Origin: Ichthyophis bannanicus
Lineage: Eukaryota; Chordata; Amphibia; Gymnophiona; Ichthyophiidae
Direction: 5' to 3'
Assembly (NCBI GenBank): GCA_033557465.1
Contig: JAWIIG010000038.1
Location: 2,790,001 to 2,854,000, forward strand
DNA: 64,000 nt
The notes below the pieces were generated by a model, which saw only the letters and a program-made list of their open reading frames with translations, did not search any database and had not been told where the DNA came from. The position numbers were made by a program, and so were the translations under genes. This document shows positions 1-10,109 of the stretch, piece after piece. The first letter of the stretch is position 1. Each line of letters opens with the position of its first letter.

Positions 1-322
1 GCACACCCCTCTTTATGTCATTGAACCTCTTCCTGAGGCTGTCGAGGTCTCTGCTTGGGCCCCCTGACTGTGCAACTGCCTCCTGCACCTCCTCCCACAC
101 CTGGGTGCGTGTTGCAACAGTGGTGGTGTTGCTTAGTCGTCCATATAGGACATCATAATTTTCAAGAACAGACGCCAGCAGGATGTGGTTTTCCTGCTGG
201 GTGAATTTCTGAGCCCTCTTCCGTTGCAGAGCTGGCACCGGTATGCGCCTACGTTTTGTAGCCAAAGGACCCTGTGTGGGCTGGGCCGATGGGCCTGCAG
301 CCTCCACCACACTCCCTGCCAT
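1..322 (-). CDS. Harbinger Myb/SANT-like DNA-binding protein, 3' end cut by window
   Basis: Read on the minus strand from the ATG at 320-322, the frame stays open for about 107 codons to the window edge. A basic stretch (KRRRIPVP, then QRKRAQKF) leads into a segment with the look of a Myb/SANT trihelix domain: FTQQENHILL, LENYDVLYGRL, TRTQVWEEV and LDSLRKRFNDIKRGV, with the regularly spaced W and hydrophobic residues of that fold. Autonomous Harbinger transposons usually encode such a protein beside the transposase; it binds the element ends and helps the transposase enter the nucleus. Here it is divergent from the transposase starting at 1320, which supports that pairing. The frame is also open upstream of the chosen Met, so the start is inferred. 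The helix-rich C-terminus lies outside the window. Confidence 0.78.
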   Translation of the reverse strand, partial: MAGSVVEAAGPSAQPTQGPLATKRRRIPVPALQRKRAQKFTQQENHILLASVLENYDVLYGRLSNTTTVATRTQVWEEVQEAVAQSGGPSRDLDSLRKRFNDIKRGV

Positions 323-620
323 ATCTGTCTCCTCCCCAACAGGTGGCCCCACCTCCCTCTCCCTCTCCACTCCTGCCCTGTGGCTCCATCTCCCTGTCAG
401 ACATTCCTTCTCTTGCCCTTCTCAGCTCCACCTCACACCTCCCTCCTCTCCCTGCTATCTGCTCTTTACCTAACCTCCTTTCTCAACCACCTGCTCCTTG
501 CCTCCCCTCCTCTCTGTATCCCCTGCTGTACCTCACACCTATCCTCCACAACCCAGCCTCTACCACTCTGACCCGCAACACACTAACTTAGCTCTACTAG
601 ACAACTGCTTCTCTCTCTCT
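323..620. other. CT-rich leader region of the Myb-like gene
   Basis: This pyrimidine-rich stretch (plus strand) includes a CT microsatellite near 610-622. It lies between the minus-strand Myb-like start and its putative TATA box, so it is probably 5' UTR. The long plus-strand reading frames here are proline- and serine-rich products of low-complexity sequence, not genes. Confidence 0.5.
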
Positions 621-715
621 CTCACTGACACCACACACCTTCTCTCTCCCTCGCCTACCAACAACCCCTCAACGTGCAGCACGTGTACAGGTTTATTTAT
701 AGGGTTTTGTACATT
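621..715. repeat. Left arm of promoter inverted repeat
   Basis: This stretch is the imperfect reverse complement of about 1055-1150. Shared blocks read in the same sense include ACCTTCTCTCTCCCTCGCCTA, CCCCTCAACGTGCA and TATTTATAGGGTTTT. The arms are about 95 bp and enclose a roughly 340 bp CpG-rich core. Each arm carries a TATA-like box pointing outwards to one of the two transposon genes. Confidence 0.8.
694..701 (-). promoter_or_regulatory. TATA box for the Myb-like gene
   Basis: TATAAATA reads on the minus strand inside CCCTATAAATA, about 370 bases upstream of the chosen Myb-like start. The mirror-image box at 1070-1077 serves the other gene. Promoter function is inferred from sequence and position. 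Confidence 0.6.
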
Positions 716-1054
716 GCGCGTGCGCAGTTGCGCGAGCACGTTGGCTGCGCGCTGCGCATGCGCAGTTGGCTGTGCGCATTGCACCACCCAGAAGCGCGAA
801 ATGCGTGCTTGCGCATTGCGCAGTCAACCACGCAGCACGCACGCGCCCCCGCCATGCACACTGCGCATGCGCAGTTGGCTGTGCGCATTGCGCATGCGCC
901 ACGTAGGCGCAGCAAGTGGGTGCGTGAGTACCTTTGTGCGTGAGACGTAGCACATGCGCAGTGCTTCGTGTGCGCGGGGCATACACCATGTGCACAGCCA
1001 ACTGCGCGTGCGCAGCCATCGCGCTCGCGCACCTGCGCACACTCAACACGCGCT
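716..1054. repeat. CpG-rich short-repeat array between divergent promoters
   Basis: The stretch is densely packed with variants of GCGCATGCGCAGTTGGCTGT in both orientations. Clear copies lie near 755-782 and 862-900, with further degenerate ones between them and up to about 1030. GCGCATGCGC is itself a palindrome. The array sits between two outward-pointing TATA boxes, so it could be a set of binding sites for the transposon's own Myb-like protein or transposase. Reading frames here are alternating Ala/Arg/Cys/His repeats and not credible proteins. Confidence 0.7.
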
Positions 1055-1150
1055 ACGTAAAAAAAACCCTATAAATAGTCCTGAGCACATGTTGCACGTT
1101 GAGGGGTTTTTTTGTAGGCGAGGGAGAGAGAAGGTGCGCGTTGGCAGTGA
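1055..1150. repeat. Right arm of promoter inverted repeat
   Basis: This is the mirror partner of 621-715. It contains AAAACCCTATAAATAG, GTTGCACGTTGAGGGG and TAGGCGAGGGAGAGAGAAGGT in plus orientation. The two arms differ by scattered substitutions, so this is an old or slowly diverging palindrome. Confidence 0.8.
1070..1077 (+). promoter_or_regulatory. TATA box for the Harbinger transposase
   Basis: TATAAATA on the plus strand lies 250 bases upstream of the transposase ATG at 1320. The reading frame is open further upstream to 954, but 954 lies before this TATA box inside the CpG array. The Met at 1320 is therefore the better start. Confidence 0.6.
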
Positions 1151-1319
1151 CGGAAGGAGCGAGTCAGAATCAGGTGTATTGTGGAGCGTGACTGGGTTTG
1201 TGATTGGTGTTGGTTGTATTGTGTGGCTGTGTTTCTGTGTGGTGTGTAAGGTGGGTGTTTTGTTTACTGAAGTGGTGTCTGTGTTTGAGTGTGTTAGAGT
1301 AGCAAGACGGGTGGAGCTT

Positions 1320-2136
1320 ATGGCGGCCTTTGTGTTTGCTGCAGCGAGAGGTGGGCAGGTGGTGCGGTTGCGTGACAGGGGAGATGGTGTCTATGGGGCT
1401 GAGGCACAGGGCATGGGTGTAGTCCCGCAGCAAATCAGACCTGCAGCTGTGGGGGCAGGGCAGGCAGGGGCTGTGCCCGCACGGCGCAGGAGGCGTGCTG
1501 AGGTGCAGGCTCGCCAGCCACGCCTCTACAGGCCCAGGGCCCAGCTCCAGGGCATGCGAGAGGACCAGGTCATCTCCCTGTACCGACTGAGCACAGGGGC
1601 TATTAGGGAGCTCTATGAGGATCTAAGACCTGACCTCGAGCCCCTGACTGATCGGTCACATGCCATACCGGGTTTGGTCAAGCTCCTTGCTGCCCTACAT
1701 TTCTTTGCCTCTGGCTGTTTCCAGTCATCTGAGGCCGCAGTGGGTGGCATGAGCCGCCCCACCTTCTCACGCTGTCTCCACCAAGTACTGCGTGCCATGG
1801 TCAGCCGGGTGCAGAATTATATTGCCATTCCACACACTAGGCAACAGTGGTGGACCCTGAACCAGGCCTTTGAGGCGTTAGCCGGGATACCACACGTGAT
1901 GGGAGCTATTGATTGCACACATGTTGCCCTGGTCCCGCCTAGAGACAGGGAGGTAGTGTTCCGCAACCGCAAACACTATCATTCCCTGAATGTTCAGGTT
2001 GTATGTGATGCAAATATGCATATTCTGAATGTGGTCCCAAGGTTTTCAGGGTCCACCCATAATGCCTATATCCTGCATCACTCGGCACTATTCCAACAAT
2101 TTGAGGCAGGACAGTATGAGGACTGCATATTGCTGG
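1320..2136 (+). CDS. Harbinger (HARBI1-like) transposase, exon 1
   Basis: This encodes residues 1-272 plus the first base of codon 273. After an Arg-rich segment (PARRRRRAE) come the helical region (DLRPDLEPLTDRSHAIP, LHFFASGCFQSSEAAVG, MSRPTFSRCLHQVL) and the start of the DDE nuclease fold, GAIDCTHVAL with Asp198. At the expected second catalytic position, in the motif normally written GSxHD, this copy reads GSTHNA with Asn248. The G/GTGGGTG donor at 2136/2137 interrupts the diagnostic LLGD-GY motif, which is completed by exon 2. Known family members use a DDE triad to cut and paste the transposon. The Asp-to-Asn change, if real, would abolish catalysis. The gene is divergent from the Myb-like gene. 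Confidence 0.88.
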
Positions 2137-3412
2137 GTGGGTGTTTCCCATTTCTGACATGCACATGGTGCTCATGTGACTAGGCGTATGTGCAAATGTG
2201 TGTCTTGGAGTAGATCCCTCATTGTGTGTGTGTGTCATCTGCCTGTGTGGGATATATGGGGAAGGGGGGGGGGGTTGCCCTCCAAATGCACCCTGCTATG
2301 GTGCTGTGTGATGCTGGTTGATTGGATGTGAGCATTTGTGTGGTTGTTACATATTATGTTTTCGCAAATCCATACAGCTACCCCTTGTCTGGTTTTTCTT
2401 AGGTTCCCCCACTCAATCTGTAATAGGGTAGACACCCAGGAAGCTGTAAAAATAATGAGGAGTGATCTAGCTAAGCTTGATGAATGGTCTTAAATTGGCC
2501 AGCTGGGATGTCATGGTAGGAAATGTGAGGTCAGGCTTTTGGGCTGAAGCAATCCAAGGGAGCACTATTGTATAGGGGGTGAAGTACTCTTGTCCACTAC
2601 AGAAGAGTGGGACCTAGGCGTGGTTGTGTCTGCTGATGTCAAAGTAGCTAAACAAGTTGAGAAGGCGACGGCAAAAGCTAGAAGGCTGGCTGGGTGCATA
2701 CGGAGATGAATGGCTAGCATAAAACAGGAAGGGAGAATGCCTCTGTATATGTTTTTGGTGCGACCTCATTTGGAGTATAGTGTGCAATTCTGGACACTGC
2801 ACCTTCAAAAGGATGTGCACAGGATGGGGTCGGTGCAGAGGGTGGCTACTAAAATGATTAGTGGTCTTCATTATACAGCATATGAAGACATACCGAAGGA
2901 TCTTAGGATGTACGCCTTGGGGAAAGGAGGGATAGGGGTGATATGATGGAGATGTAGAAATACCTCTGTGGCATATATGTTGAGGGAGAGAGCCTCTGCA
3001 AATTGTAAGCAAGTTCAGCTACGAGGGAACATGGGATGAGAGTGGAGGGAGATAGATTCAGGGGTGACATGCCACCATATTTGTTTACTGAATAGGTGGT
3101 GGATCCATGTAATGCTCTCACAGTGTAGGTGGTAGAGATGAGGACAGTAACTGCATTACAAACAGCATAGGACAAACACAGAGCATCTATAAAGGTAAAA
3201 AGGGGACTGTTGTACCTGTTGATATGGACGGACAGACTAGATAGGCCATGTGGTCCTTTTGTGTCATCATATTTCAATGTTGCAATGCTGCATAGTTGTG
3301 ATGTCATATGTTTCTTTCAGGATGTGTTATGCATTTGTTTTGCACATATATACCTGTGTCCATTTGAGGGGACATGAGCTCCTGCTTTAACTTACCTCAG
3401 TTCTTTCTACAG
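2137..3412 (+). other. Transposase intron, enlarged by a LINE insertion
   Basis: The intron starts with GTGGGTG and ends with TTCTTTCTACAG, a good pyrimidine tract and acceptor. Splicing joins G to GT and restores LLGDAGYGCRPWLLTPV across the junction, the hallmark of HARBI1-type transposases. About 860 of its 1276 bases are LINE-derived. A poly-G run lies near 2265-2274. Confidence 0.85.
2430..3290 (+). pseudogene. CR1-type LINE 3' fragment inside the intron
   Basis: This is a degraded C-terminal reverse transcriptase segment followed by a 3' UTR. Recognisable blocks in several frames are MRSDLAKLDEW, DLGVVVSADVKVAKQVEKA, LVRPHLEYSVQFWT and VQRVATKMISGL. These match the thumb/C-terminal region of CR1-group LINEs. 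The 3' end (ACTAGATAGGCCATGTGGTC, then CATCATATTTCAATG) resembles the end of the CR1 piece at 15185. It is 5' truncated and dead, and it sits in the sense orientation of the host transposon gene. Confidence 0.8.
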
Positions 3413-4044
3413 GTGATGCAGGATATGGGTGTCGCCCCTGGTTGCTGACCCCTGTGCGTCAACCACGGACACGTGCAGAGCAGAGGTACAATGAGGCCCA
3501 TGCCACCAGCCGCTCTGTCATAGAGCGCACCTTTGGCGTTTTAAAGAGTCGCTTCAGGTGTCTGGATAGGACAGGTGGCGCCTTACAATATACTCCACAG
3601 ACTGTGGCAGAGATCATCATAGCCTGTTGCATCCTGCACAACATTGCTCTCAGGCACAATATCCCTGCAGAGATTATTGAGGGTCTGGAGGATGATCCGA
3701 CGTGCCCCCCTGTACGTGCCCGTGAGGACACACGTGAGGGCACAGCAATCAGGTGGCAGGTGATTGCACAGCTCTTCTCATGTACGTACTACATATGTTC
3801 CCACATTTGTTGCTATATGTGTGTAGTGCTAATACAGGTTAACATTTGTAGACCAATATCAGTAGGATGCAACACTGCACTGACATGTAACAGACACTGG
3901 CTGGCCATACCAACGTCAAATATAAGCATGACTGAGAACCTAACAATGTTGGCAGGGCAGAACAGAGGGCTGAGGTGGATGGTGTGGGTGGGTGGTTTTA
4001 GGCTTGTGGGAGTTTTTGGGGTGACATTCGGGGTTTGTGGATGA
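3413..4044 (+). CDS. Harbinger transposase, exon 2
   Basis: The exon begins GT-GAT-GCA-GGA-TAT and continues the exon 1 frame. It carries the third catalytic residue, Glu310, in SVIERTFGVLKSRFRCL, followed by the helical C-terminus (TPQTVAEIIIACCILHNIAL) typical of Harbinger transposases. The open frame runs to 4044. The part after about 3780 (rich in Cys, Ile and Tyr) does not look like family sequence, so the true end may be earlier or there may be another splice. Total length to about 3780 would be near 395 residues, close to the family's usual size. Confidence 0.82.
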
Positions 4045-7000
4045 TTGTGATAGCGGCTGCTGTGCAACCACAGTTAGTTGGTGTTATGCTTTGGGTGCAG
4101 CAAGGTGAAAGGCATGTGGTGTGGGTTTCACAGTGGGAGAGAGGACCATGTTTGGGGCCACTTGTCCAGCTGTGCGTGTTTTTCATTTGGTATTTTGAGC
4201 TGATTGTGTGTGTGGTATGCTCTTGTGAGCTGGATCTGTGGGTCTGTAATTTTTGTATAGCGCTACATGTGATATGTAGCACTATATACATGCTCAGTAC
4301 TATCTGTCATAATGGTAATTAAAATCCTTACTGCGAGTTAGTGGAACAACACAGTGTGGCAGACTGTATAAGTCATCACATAGCCCTAACATGGATGCGT
4401 TGAAGGATAGGGAACCTGTGCATTGTCCAGCCAGGGTTTTTTTTTCCATTGTAGAATAGACATGCAGTGCAGTGTTGCATATGTACACACAAACAGAGGT
4501 GATTCAGGCAAGATCAACAAGGTGTAGGTTACAGTAGGCAAGCAGAGAGATCAATGTGGGGGTGGATTGGGTTTTAGGGGTGTTTTCAGAGAAATATTTA
4601 TATTTTATTCAGCAAATTGTTTTCAGCAAATCTAGCTGATGACATGTCCACATAAACCCATGACTCAACTACAGGCTGTATAAGTGCATAGAGGAGGAGA
4701 GTGCATGCCAAGACACCAACTACACTGCATACCCTAGAGAAGGAACATAATGGCCACATACACAAAGAGGCTCTGATGGGGGGGGGGAGGGGTTATTAGG
4801 TGCACATATAGGCTATCCATGCTTTGCCATTATCACTTTCACACAGTGGGCTGACATGCAGCCATCAAGGTCAGGTCAAAAGCAGACATCGGGGTGTGGT
4901 TTAGCGGACATAACGCAGACATTGAGATATATGTTTAGCAACTCAGTAGCACACAGCTGTTAATGTTAGTCAAGGTATGAGATATACACACCAGGAAATG
5001 TGTTTGGACAGAGGATCCCGGAGGTGCCCCTGCATATTTCCATGTGTTATAGCAATTGACAGCGGTGTAGCAGACAACATTGGTACACCAGTACACACAG
5101 TAAAGGGGCATTGAGAGCAACATGGGGGACCCAGGATAATACTGCAGCCTTGGCGTTATTTGGGAACACGGTAGGGAGAAAACACTTATGTTCACCAGTG
5201 TGTGCGACAACAGGGAGGTGAGGGAGGGTACAGACAGAGTACGGACCCCTGTAGTTTGGCAAAGACATGTCCTTGATGCCTCTCACATGGGAGAGATGTG
5301 TACAGTGTGATGGTGAACAGTGAGTCTGTAAAGGATGTTGGGGGGTGTGGAAGCTGGGGACAGGAAGGTGCAGTGTGTGTTGCACAGCTAGAACATGACA
5401 TATGTATGTTTCCCTTGTGTTTCCCAATGCATAGGACATAGTTTTTGAAGCTCCTGGTGCTGTGGTGCATTGGCAGGGGACTGTACATCAGCCAACATGC
5501 TGTGGTCTGGGGTACAGCTATATTGTCTGTGCCAGCAGTCAGGGGGAACACATGTCCTCGGTGATCTTTCCTATTGTCCAGATGTTGTGGTTCACCTCTT
5601 TTCCATGCACCTCCCTAAACCATATTTTGCTGTTGGCACACATATCCCCATGTGTTCCTGTCCAGTATGTCTTCAGCAACACTGTCTCTGGGACATGTCC
5701 AACAGAGCTGCATGTGTGTGGAGGTTGTAGGTTTTTGGGTGGTGGCCTACACGTGCACCCTTCCCTGACATCAGCCAACACCAGGGTATCATTGCATTTC
5801 ACAGGGCCTTTATGTGTACAAATCTCCACTTGTGGACATACAGGCCATATGCTACTGCTGGCACGCTGCCCTTAGCATACTGTGTGTGTGTGTGTGTTCT
5901 TGTGTTGGCTGTGTGATGATACAGTGTTCAGGCTTTTTACATTATCATGTGTTGTGAGGGGTCTGTACACCTGGGGGGCGGTGGTGACTGTGCTATCTCT
6001 ACCTTACTGGTGTTTACCGTGTAACCATTGTGGACATGTGTTGTGTGTTGGGAACAGAACTGTGTCTTGTGTTCTGACATACCACTGTTGACCTGCTTTT
6101 TGTATCACAGATATTGGCGTGACATGGAGATTCTACATATTTCGCTGACATTGTGTCCCTTCACTGTGACCTGTTATGGCCTTTGAGTGGCTCAGAGGAT
6201 CCAAGACATACACCTGATGCAAGCACAAGGTAGTTTGCACCTTTGTTCTTTTGGTAATGACATCAGCCTTTACATGTTAATGATTTACTGTTTGTATCAT
6301 ATACATTTCATGTTGGCTCTCTGTTCACGAACGCTGATGCACATAGGATGGAGCTCTGAAACGCCTGTGTCACATGGGCATGGACAGAACCATATCCATG
6401 TGACACCCGTGTGTATGCTTCCAATTCAAAATGTCCCCAACATGCAATGTTTATTGTGTTGTGATCATGTCATGTTTGCTTGTGTGTCCCTTTATTATGT
6501 GCTTCTTAATGATTGACTCTGCAATTTGTGCTGATGTTGCAAGGCGCATACCAATACAATATTTCTCATCTTCTGACACAGGGCAGAGAACAAACCAAAC
6601 ACATCTATTACAGTGCATCTGGCATCGCCATCACCCACCTGTTGGGGGACACAACACCATGGAACTTTCCCTGGAAAATGGTGCCATAGGATGTTTGACC
6701 TCTGCGAGTGGGACACATGGCTAGGATGGACAGTATTATTTTTTGATTGCTACTTTGGCCATGACAGACATATCCAAGACACTGCTGCTGCCATGCTCTG
6801 GCTGGGAGTCGTGCTCATCGCAGGAGACACACAGGACCTTTCATGTACTGTGGCATATTGGGATGTGACACTTGACTATGCATGCCCAGGGTTGCAAGGA
6901 TAGTCTTAACCTGACGTGTTGGACTGCAGATACGCTTTGGACTTTGCACACTGTGTACTGGTCCCCACGTGTGAAGCAGGGACTGCCATTGTCACTGTAT

Positions 7001-8280
7001 GTTGCACATTCCTCCACAGTTGTTTCTTTTGGCCATGTGTGTGACATGGAACACATGATATGCTCATCTGTTTGTTTCAACACAAGCATACAGCCATGTG
7101 GGTGGCATAGGGGTAGCGATGGAGAGGTCCTGTTGTCTATGTCCACCTACTCGCCACCTGGACATGATACAGGTTTTGCCACATCACCGCTTTAATGCAC
7201 ACCAGCATCCTGGATTGATGTTTTCAATCACCAAGGGTGTTTGCGTGCATGTGTGGCATCACTGAATCATGTTGAAATGTCAATGGTGCATGTGCATATG
7301 ACTGACTATGTTGGTGAAACACAGCACGTGGCAATATGGCTTCTGTGTGGTTTACTGTAACATGTTTGCCCTTAATTTTCCTCTCTATAAACTGTTTCTT
7401 GTCTTTGTTTACTGTACAGATGTGATGCTCTGCATTGATTTACAAACCTTGCATTGCATGTCTGCACAGTCCTATTTATCCCCTGAGGTAACGACACTCA
7501 CATTGCCACGTTATATTTGGAGTGTCGCAGTATGAGTGTCCGTTGTCTTCCTTCAATTGTGCATTCCATGTACGGTGATATATGTGTACAGACACTGTCT
7601 ACACACCAACCGGTGCAGGGGGACCTCCTGCATGGTGTTATCTCTGCATGTTTCTGCAGGTAGTTTTCATTTGAATACTGTCTGTGTTCATGTGCCTCTG
7701 CTACCTGTTAGCATATCCTCATTGTGCATTTGATGATTGTTTAGGGTTACATTGTTGCAGCTTGGATTCCTATATCAGGCATTATGTGATAGCTGTAACA
7801 TTATTTTCAATCTGTGGTTCTAAAGTTACAACGTTTGAACAACATATGCTGTTTTCATTTGTGTGCCTCCTGTGTTGCCAGATAGATATATTTTAGGGAA
7901 CAGATCATGATTGATGTGTGTTGGTCCCTCATCATGCACCGCCTACTGTCTACATGCACTCATATGTGAGTAACACATTTGAGGCGTGCGGCAGCATGTG
8001 GGAGGTGGGGGCCTAATGCATAGTGCTGCACATTATGTCTCCTGCCCTTCATTTGTAGATGGGCCAGTGACCTTTCTGTCTTTCACCTTGGATCCACTCA
8101 CCTTGATATTATGATGGCGGTATCTACACTATCTGTGAAGATGAACCCAAATAAAAATATGTGTTTGATATACATTTGTCTCTGCTGCTGCTTGATCATG
8201 GTGACAAACGTGCAAAATACAATGTGTGCCTTTGAGACAGTCCTGACTCCTTGTGACCCAGAGACTCCAGGGTTTTCTTG
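4045..8280. other. Gene-free stretch, TG/CA-rich, origin unclear
   Basis: I find no protein motif, RNA gene or clear element boundary in these 4.2 kb. The plus strand is rich in T, TG and CA words (for example the TG run near 5881-5897). The only open frames are short Cys/His/Ser-rich ones with no family resemblance. It may be the non-coding 3' part of the Harbinger element or old unrelated repeats. The right Harbinger terminus could not be placed because the left terminus is outside the window. Confidence 0.5.
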
Positions 8281-8435
8281 TCAGTGTCACTGGAAGTAGA
8301 TTGTCAGGTCTTTCTTCCAAGGTAATGGAGGGTTAAGTGACTTGCCCAAGGCCACATGGAGTGCTAGTGTGAATTGAGCCCTGGTTGCTTGGTGACCAAG
8401 CCAGTTTTCTAACCACTAGGCTACTCCTCCACTCT
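8281..8435 (-). repeat. tRNA-derived SINE (minus strand)
   Basis: Read on the minus strand, it has a tRNA-like head with an A-box (TAGCCTAGTGGTTAGA) and a decayed B-box region (CAGGGCTCAATTC). The body follows: GGCCTTGGGCAAGTCACTTAACCCTCC. That last block is shared with MIR-like and related tRNA SINEs of many vertebrates. About 155 bases are recognisable, and the 3' tail is not clear. Confidence 0.75.
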
Positions 8436-8614
8436 TTGATCACATTGACACTTGTATCTACTGATTTGCTGGTCATGTACATGGCCCACCTGTGCTCACA
8501 TCCTTGTACGGTGGCAGCTGTGTATCTGCCAGCCATTTGCAACATCACTGGGTATTACAGGTTCCCATACACACCCTCCCTTTGGGGTAGTATTTTTGCA
8601 TTGTGCTTAGTGTG

Positions 8615-8690
8615 CTGTTTGCGGTAGTGGTTAGAGGCATGTGTTATAATGCCATAGGTTGCAGGTTTGATCCCCACATGTGGTATATCT
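8615..8690 (+). repeat. tRNA-like SINE head (plus strand)
   Basis: GCGGTAGTGGTTAGAGGC is an A-box-like block, followed about 35 bases later by GGTTTGATCCC, a good B-box. It does not fold as a complete modern tRNA gene that I can see, so it is called the head of a SINE. Its body beyond 8690 is not recognised. Confidence 0.55.
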
Positions 8691-10109
8691 TTTTCTTTTC
8701 TGTTGTGCTAACTGGACCATTAGGTACCAGCAGGTTCATCACCTCTACACACACCCTTCCCTCTCTTCACTGTACACCAAGGTGTGCCCTCTGTGCTGCC
8801 TAGCCATCACATATTATCTGTTACATAGGTCTCTTTCTTTATGGTGTTTACATGGCAGTGCGCTTGGGGGTTTTGTATTGCTGTGGTTCAGCTGGTGTGT
8901 GGTACACCTGTTTGCATGTTCAATTCTCTTCTGTCCTGTTCCAGATTTTGCACCAGCTCCACAGAGCATCCTCTGCTGCCCTTGGGGTTTAGTTTCTTTC
9001 CTCTTTTGCATGTTGTATCCACTGCATAACATTTCATTGTGTGTGTGCATGTGTCTCTGGTCCCAATTACAGACTGTGATCTGATCTGTACACAGCAGAT
9101 CTGCATGTGCATTTGATCATGGTTACTGTTGGGGGTTTGCCTGTCCTGACAGCCAGCAGGCGTCTTGTGTGATGCCCTGCACTATTTTTGTATGCAGCCT
9201 TTGCTAATGAGCTCACGTTGGTGGTGTGGCCTACCGGTTTGTGCATTGCCATTTGTGGTAGTGGTCATAGGTGTGATTCCTCTCTGTTCTCTTTCATTTG
9301 TATGCTTGTCCTGCAGAACTACTTTTCATTCCTGTGACAGTCATATCTGTGAAGATCTGTGCTGTGAGCACATTGTACCCTCATCACAGTTGTGAACCAT
9401 CCTTCTGTCCATCTACATGTGTCTGCCAGCTGTGTGCCATCCTACCCTCATGTGCATGCTGCTACCCCACGTCCTGCACTCCTACACATTCCTGCATTGC
9501 AGCTCTCCCTGGTTGCCTCTCCTGTGTGTGCTCTGCATAGCACTGCTACTCCACTGTCATCCTGACATTCCACCTATCCTGCCATTTCTGCCTCCTCTGC
9601 TGCACACATCTTCCCATCCTCTGCCACACACTGTCATTATTGCATGGTACATTACCATCACTCTGTGCATAGCTACAGCTGCCCCCAATATGTTTGTCCA
9701 TTTTTCTAGCTGCCACATGGGCTGGAGCTGATTTGTGTGTTCCATCAGCTCTGATCTACATCCTTCTTTTACTTATGCATTGTCTTTCCTTTCTGCTCTG
9801 TGCAGTGTTTGGGTTACGTGTGTGTTTGGCACATACCTCTCTTGCCCTTCAAATTGGGGGACCTTACTGCTCTTGGCCAACGTTTGGGGCATCTTACGCC
9901 ACACCTTCGATTCAGGCAGCTTATGGGGTGCCTACTATGGTGCCTTGGGAGTTGGCAACCTTTCAACATGGCCTCTGGGGAACATTATAACTCACCTTCG
10001 CTGACGTGGTTGTTTAGGATGTGCCTTCTGGTGCACCCTAAAAGGTGCATTAATTTATGGCACTAGGGTGGGGTTCTTTTTAGATGGCAGCACAGATTGT
10101 TGTACAGTT
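8691..10109. other. Gene-free stretch before the tandem SINE array
   Basis: No coding motif is seen. The plus strand is C/T-rich between about 9400 and 9650. From about 9840 to 10010 some wording (GGGGTGCCTACTATGGTGCC) resembles the body of the tandem units that follow, so a further decayed unit may begin here. Confidence 0.45.

Noticed and set aside
693..1049. Overlapping minus-strand frames of 70-120 codons
   Set aside because: They are translations of the GCGCATGCGC repeat array, present in several frames at once.
954..1319. Upstream extension of the transposase frame
   Set aside because: It lies in the CpG repeat array and upstream of the TATA box; the encoded Arg/Ala/Cys text is low complexity.
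5539..5829. 96-codon minus-strand frame, Cys/His-rich
   Set aside because: It ends abruptly, has no motif I recognise and lies in TG-rich sequence with similar chance frames around it.
8618..8680. Possible functional tRNA gene
   Set aside because: It has A- and B-box-like blocks but no convincing acceptor stem or anticodon arm; a SINE head fits better.
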